This document shows, piece by piece, positions 6,204 through 8,299 of a DNA stretch of 8,299 nt. The translations under genes and the position numbers were made by a program. Numbering within the stretch: the stretch's first letter is position 1; every line of letters starts with the position of its first letter. The DNA lies in assembly GCA_037968755.1 (NCBI GenBank), contig JBBKWB010000033.1, positions 1-8,299 on the forward strand, given 5' to 3'. The notes beneath the pieces are model-generated. The model did not search any database and was not told the origin of the DNA. It was given only the letters and a program-made list of their open reading frames with translations. The DNA comes from Woeseia sp037968755. GTDB taxonomy: Bacteria; Pseudomonadota; Gammaproteobacteria; Steroidobacterales; Woeseiaceae.

Positions 6204-7412
6204 TTAGTGTTCCTTGTAACCAGCAACTGCGGCTGTAAACACAACGTCAGTCGAGCTGTTCAACGCAGTCTCGGCGGAGTCCTGCAGGACACTGATAACG
6301 AAGCCCACCGCGACCACCTGCATGGCAATTTCGTTCGGAATTCCAAACAGGCTGCAGCTCAACGGGATCAGCAACAGGGAACCTCCCGCAACGCCAGAAG
6401 CACCGCATGCCGATACGGCGGCCACCACACTTAGTAACATCGCAGTACCGAAATCGACGTTGATGTTCAGCGTATGTGCTGCAGCCAATGTTAGTACGGT
6501 AATGGTAATCGCAGCGCCGCCCATGTTGATCGTTGCGCCCAATGGAATCGACACGGCATACGTGTCCTTTTCCAGGCCCAGCCGTTCGGCCAGCGCGAGA
6601 TTGACCGGTATGTTAGCCGCCGAACTGCGGGTAAAGAAGGCAGTCACACCGCTTTCACGCAAGCAGGTCAGCACCAGCGGATACGGATTTCGGCGAATAC
6701 GGATCCACACGATAAGCGGATTCACAATCAGCGCCATGATCAGCATCGCACCAAGCAATACGGCGAGGAGACGCGCGTAATCCGCCAACGCTTCTATACC
6801 TGCTTCCGCTATGGTGCCCGCCACCAGGCCAAAAATACCGATTGGCGCAAGGCGGATAACGATCCGCACGATCATTGTGACGGCGGCCGCGATATCGGCG
6901 AACACTTCCTTGGTTGCCGGGGCCGCGTGGCGCAGACCCAGACCGAGCGCAATGCCCCAAACCAGAATGCCGATAAAGTTTCCGGTCATGATGGCACTGA
7001 CCGGGTTGTCGACGATCTTGAATAACAGGTTATTCAACACTTCGCCGATGCCTTGCGGAGGCTGCGTCGCGATATCCGCCACGTTAAGCGTCAGCACGGT
7101 CGGAAACAGGCTGCTTAGCGCGACGGCAACAAACGCAGCGCTCAACGTGCCGATAACATACAAGAGCAGAATCGGCCGCATGTTCGGCTGATGATTCGCA
7201 CCTTGATTCGCCAGCGCCGAAGCAACCAGCACGAGTACCAAAACTGGAGCCACCGCCTTCAACGCCTGGACAAACAGGTTGCCCAGCAACATTACGCTGC
7301 TGGCCGCCTCCGTCGAAATCAATGCCAGTACCACGCCGCATGCAATGCCGATGGCAATCTGCATGACAAGGCTGCCCGAGAAGAGACTCTGAACTACGCT
7401 TTTATTCGACAT
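6204..7412 (-). CDS. sstT: SstT, sodium:serine/threonine symporter (DAACS family)
   Basis: This inner-membrane carrier takes up serine and threonine with sodium ions. The protein follows E. coli SstT from end to end (about 402 residues here against 414). Shared stretches include GSLVMQI near the N-terminus, LFVQALKAVAPVLVL, RLAPIGIFGLV, CLRESGVTAFFTRSSAANIP (the serine-rich re-entrant loop HP1), SIPLGATINMGGAAITITVL (the NMxG-type sodium/substrate motif on the unwound helix) and ALNSSTDVVFTAA near the C-terminus. The architecture is the eight-helix, two-hairpin fold of glutamate-transporter relatives. ATG 7412 is chosen; a GTG at 7421 is also open, but the GGGG that could serve the ATG overlaps it and the GTG has no ribosome site. 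It is flanked by ppa upstream and the msh operon downstream, with a promoter apparently its own, so no functional link to pili is implied. Confidence 0.95.
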   Translation of the reverse strand: MSNKSVVQSLFSGSLVMQIAIGIACGVVLALISTEAASSVMLLGNLFVQALKAVAPVLVLVLVASALANQGANHQPNMRPILLLYVIGTLSAAFVAVALSSLFPTVLTLNVADIATQPPQGIGEVLNNLLFKIVDNPVSAIMTGNFIGILVWGIALGLGLRHAAPATKEVFADIAAAVTMIVRIVIRLAPIGIFGLVAGTIAEAGIEALADYARLLAVLLGAMLIMALIVNPLIVWIRIRRNPYPLVLTCLRESGVTAFFTRSSAANIPVNLALAERLGLEKDTYAVSIPLGATINMGGAAITITVLTLAAAHTLNINVDFGTAMLLSVVAAVSACGASGVAGGSLLLIPLSCSLFGIPNEIAMQVVAVGFVISVLQDSAETALNSSTDVVFTAAVAGYKEH

Positions 7413-7459
7413 GGTCCCCACTTTAAGCTGGCTGGCAGTTGCTCTGCTCTGTTCGCGCC

Positions 7460-7488
7460 ATTATCAATGAATCTGGCTGCCGTGGCGA
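7460..7488 (-). promoter_or_regulatory. Predicted sigma-70 promoter of sstT
   Basis: On the minus strand TCGCCA (7483-7488, four of six -35 matches) is followed after 17 bases by GATAAT (7460-7465, five of six -10 matches). The predicted start is near 7453, leaving a leader of about 40 bases before ATG 7412. Confidence 0.45.
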
Positions 7489-7517
7489 CCGCGCGGAGTG
7501 CAAGCCGGAACACTGCT

Positions 7518-7550
7518 GTCGCCAGCGACAATGGACTGTGGGGTCCATTG
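7518..7550. repeat. Adjacent dyads upstream of the sstT promoter
   Basis: A perfect 8-base inverted repeat, CAATGGAC and GTCCATTG with a 6-base spacer (7529-7550), shares one base with a second perfect dyad, GTCGC-CA-GCGAC (7518-7529). Their centres are about 86 and 70 bases upstream of the predicted sstT start, so they look more like protein-binding sites than a leader attenuator. If transcription instead read through from ppa, they could fold as RNA hairpins. I do not recognise a known regulator for either. Confidence 0.45.
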
Positions 7551-7596
7551 CGGCGATACCGCATCGCGGGCAGCGCGTTCCGTATCTGTCAACACA

Positions 7597-7618
7597 CCTG
7601 CGGCCGCCAGGCGGCAGG
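7597..7618 (-). terminator. GC-rich hairpin after ppa, possible intrinsic terminator
   Basis: The ppa transcript would fold CCTG...CAGG as an outer stem and CCG...CGG as an inner stem with a small bulge, starting only 7 bases after the ppa stop codon. It is followed by UGUGUUG, a poor U tract, so termination may be incomplete. Confidence 0.35.
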
Positions 7619-7625
7619 CCAAAGT

Positions 7626-8159
7626 CTAAACCTTGTTGGCCGCCCGCTCGATGGCTTCAACGATCAGCTCGCGCGCCTTGTCTGCGCCAAACCAGTCGCC
7701 AATCTTGACCCATTTACCCGGTTCAAGATCTTTGTAGTGCTCAAAAAAGTGCTCGATCTGCTCAAGCGTAATCGGCGGCAAATCAGAATAATTATGCACA
7801 TGCTCCCAACGCTGAGTCAGGTGCGGCGACGGCACCGCCAGGATCTTTTCGTCCTGCCCGGCATTGTCTTCCATGATCAATACGCCAACCGGGCGCACGT
7901 TAATGACACAACCCGGCATCAGTTGCCGCGTATTGCAGACCAGGACATCAATCGGGTCACCGTCGTCAGACAAGGTGTGTGGCACGAAGCCGTAATTCCC
8001 GGGATACATCATCGACGTGTACAGGAAACGATCAACGACAAGGACCCCCGCCTCCTTATCGAGCTCGTACTTGATGGGCTGGCCACCCATCGGAACTTCG
8101 ATCAGCACGTTGACGTCGTGTGGCGGGTTATCGCCAATGGTGATGGCATCGATACGCAT
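7626..8159 (-). CDS. ppa: Ppa, family I inorganic pyrophosphatase
   Basis: This soluble cytoplasmic enzyme hydrolyses pyrophosphate to two phosphates with Mg2+, pulling biosynthetic reactions forward. It has 177 residues, close to the 176 of E. coli. The family I signature is present as DDGDPIDVLV (65-74). Expected metal and substrate residues are all visible, shifted by one from E. coli numbering: Glu21, Lys30, Arg44, Tyr56, Asp66, Asp68, Asp71, Asp98, Asp103 and Lys105. The C-terminal HFFEHYKDLEPGKWVK stretch (from about 137) is also typical. The frame is open back to 8276, but ATG 8159 gives the family-standard length and has AGGT 8 bases upstream. The extra upstream codons are low-complexity leader sequence without family similarity. 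Confidence 0.97.
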   Translation of the reverse strand: MRIDAITIGDNPPHDVNVLIEVPMGGQPIKYELDKEAGVLVVDRFLYTSMMYPGNYGFVPHTLSDDGDPIDVLVCNTRQLMPGCVINVRPVGVLIMEDNAGQDEKILAVPSPHLTQRWEHVHNYSDLPPITLEQIEHFFEHYKDLEPGKWVKIGDWFGADKARELIVEAIERAANKV

Positions 8160-8203
8160 TGTCTTGACCTGTTGTCTGTCGATTACGCGGCGAGCGCTAC
8201 TCC

Positions 8204-8238
8204 TCTGCCTCCTGCAATGAGCAGGATATTGAGGCAGA
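8204..8238. repeat. Imperfect hairpin in the ppa upstream region
   Basis: TCTGCCTC (8204-8211) and GAGGCAGA (8231-8238) form a perfect 8-base-pair outer stem. An inner CTGC...GCAG stem closes an AATGA loop, with a 6-base bulge on one side. It lies about 45 bases upstream of the ppa ATG and has no U tract, so it may be a leader structure or operator. I found no convincing ppa promoter nearby. Confidence 0.4.
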
Positions 8239-8260
8239 ACAGACGCTGGCCAGCTATTGG

Positions 8261-8299
8261 AGGCGGAAATGTACACGTTTTTCGCCCAAAAATCCGCCT
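8261..8299. repeat. Inverted repeat at the right window edge
   Basis: AGGCGGA (8261-8267) and TCCGCCT (8293-8299) are perfect 7-base inverted arms around 25 bases. The right arm ends at the last base of the window, so it may be longer. The spacer has A/T runs (GTTTTT and CCAAAAA). It could be a terminator-like structure of the next gene or a regulatory dyad; the missing flank prevents a decision. Confidence 0.3.

Noticed and set aside
6029..6244. Minus-strand frame of 71 codons beginning inside the end of sstT
   Set aside because: It has no ribosome site or recognisable motif, and it covers both CRP-like sites and the post-sstT hairpin, so it is more likely non-coding.
7587..7592. Perfect TTGACA on the minus strand between ppa and sstT
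   Set aside because: No acceptable -10 box occurs 16 to 18 bases downstream; the sequence there is GC-rich.
8160..8276. N-terminal extension of Ppa by 39 codons
   Set aside because: The extension has no family similarity, would make Ppa longer than usual, and covers the leader hairpin. ATG 8159 gives standard length and a ribosome site.
1..8299. Search for CRISPR arrays, insertion sequences, tRNA or rRNA genes, phage attachment sites
   Set aside because: I saw no regularly spaced repeats, transposase motifs, cloverleaf sequences or rRNA-like stretches; nearly all of the window is accounted for by six msh genes, sstT and ppa.

Overview
The window looks like ordinary chromosomal DNA from a gammaproteobacterium. 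G+C is a little over half by eye, and all recognised genes lie on the minus strand. The SstT protein and the MSHA proteins resemble those of Vibrio, Shewanella and Escherichia along their length, but the gene order differs from Vibrio. I cannot name the genus or order from this sequence.

Two single genes come first in the direction of transcription (right to left). ppa (8159 to 7626) encodes family I inorganic pyrophosphatase with all the expected active-site residues. sstT (7412 to 6204) encodes a sodium:serine/threonine symporter. Between them is a 213-base gap with a GC-rich hairpin just after ppa, two dyads, and a plausible sigma-70 promoter for sstT.

An operon for a mannose-sensitive hemagglutinin (MSHA)-type type IV pilus runs from 5973 off the left edge: mshI (PilM-like), mshI2 (PilN-like), mshJ (PilO-like), mshK (PilP-like), mshL (secretin) and mshE (assembly ATPase, cut by the window edge). 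Spacings run from a few bases of overlap to 30 bases, so a single transcript is likely. MshI, MshI2 and MshJ would form the inner-membrane alignment platform. MshK would link the platform to the MshL outer-membrane pore. MshE would power pilus polymerisation and carries an N-terminal MshEN domain expected to bind cyclic di-GMP. Compared with the Vibrio cholerae order (mshH-I-J-K-L-M-N-E-G-F), mshM and mshN are absent between mshL and mshE, and sstT stands where mshH would be.

The most interesting non-coding stretch is the 230 bases between sstT and mshI. It holds two CRP-like palindromes, each one base from TGTGA-N6-TCACA. The nearer one sits about 41.5 to 42.5 bases upstream of the start predicted from a good -10 box (TATACT) with no real -35, which is the layout of a class II CRP-activated promoter. 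If correct, pilus assembly here is set by cAMP-CRP at transcription and by c-di-GMP at MshE. I saw no tRNA, rRNA, CRISPR array, insertion sequence or clearly new system.
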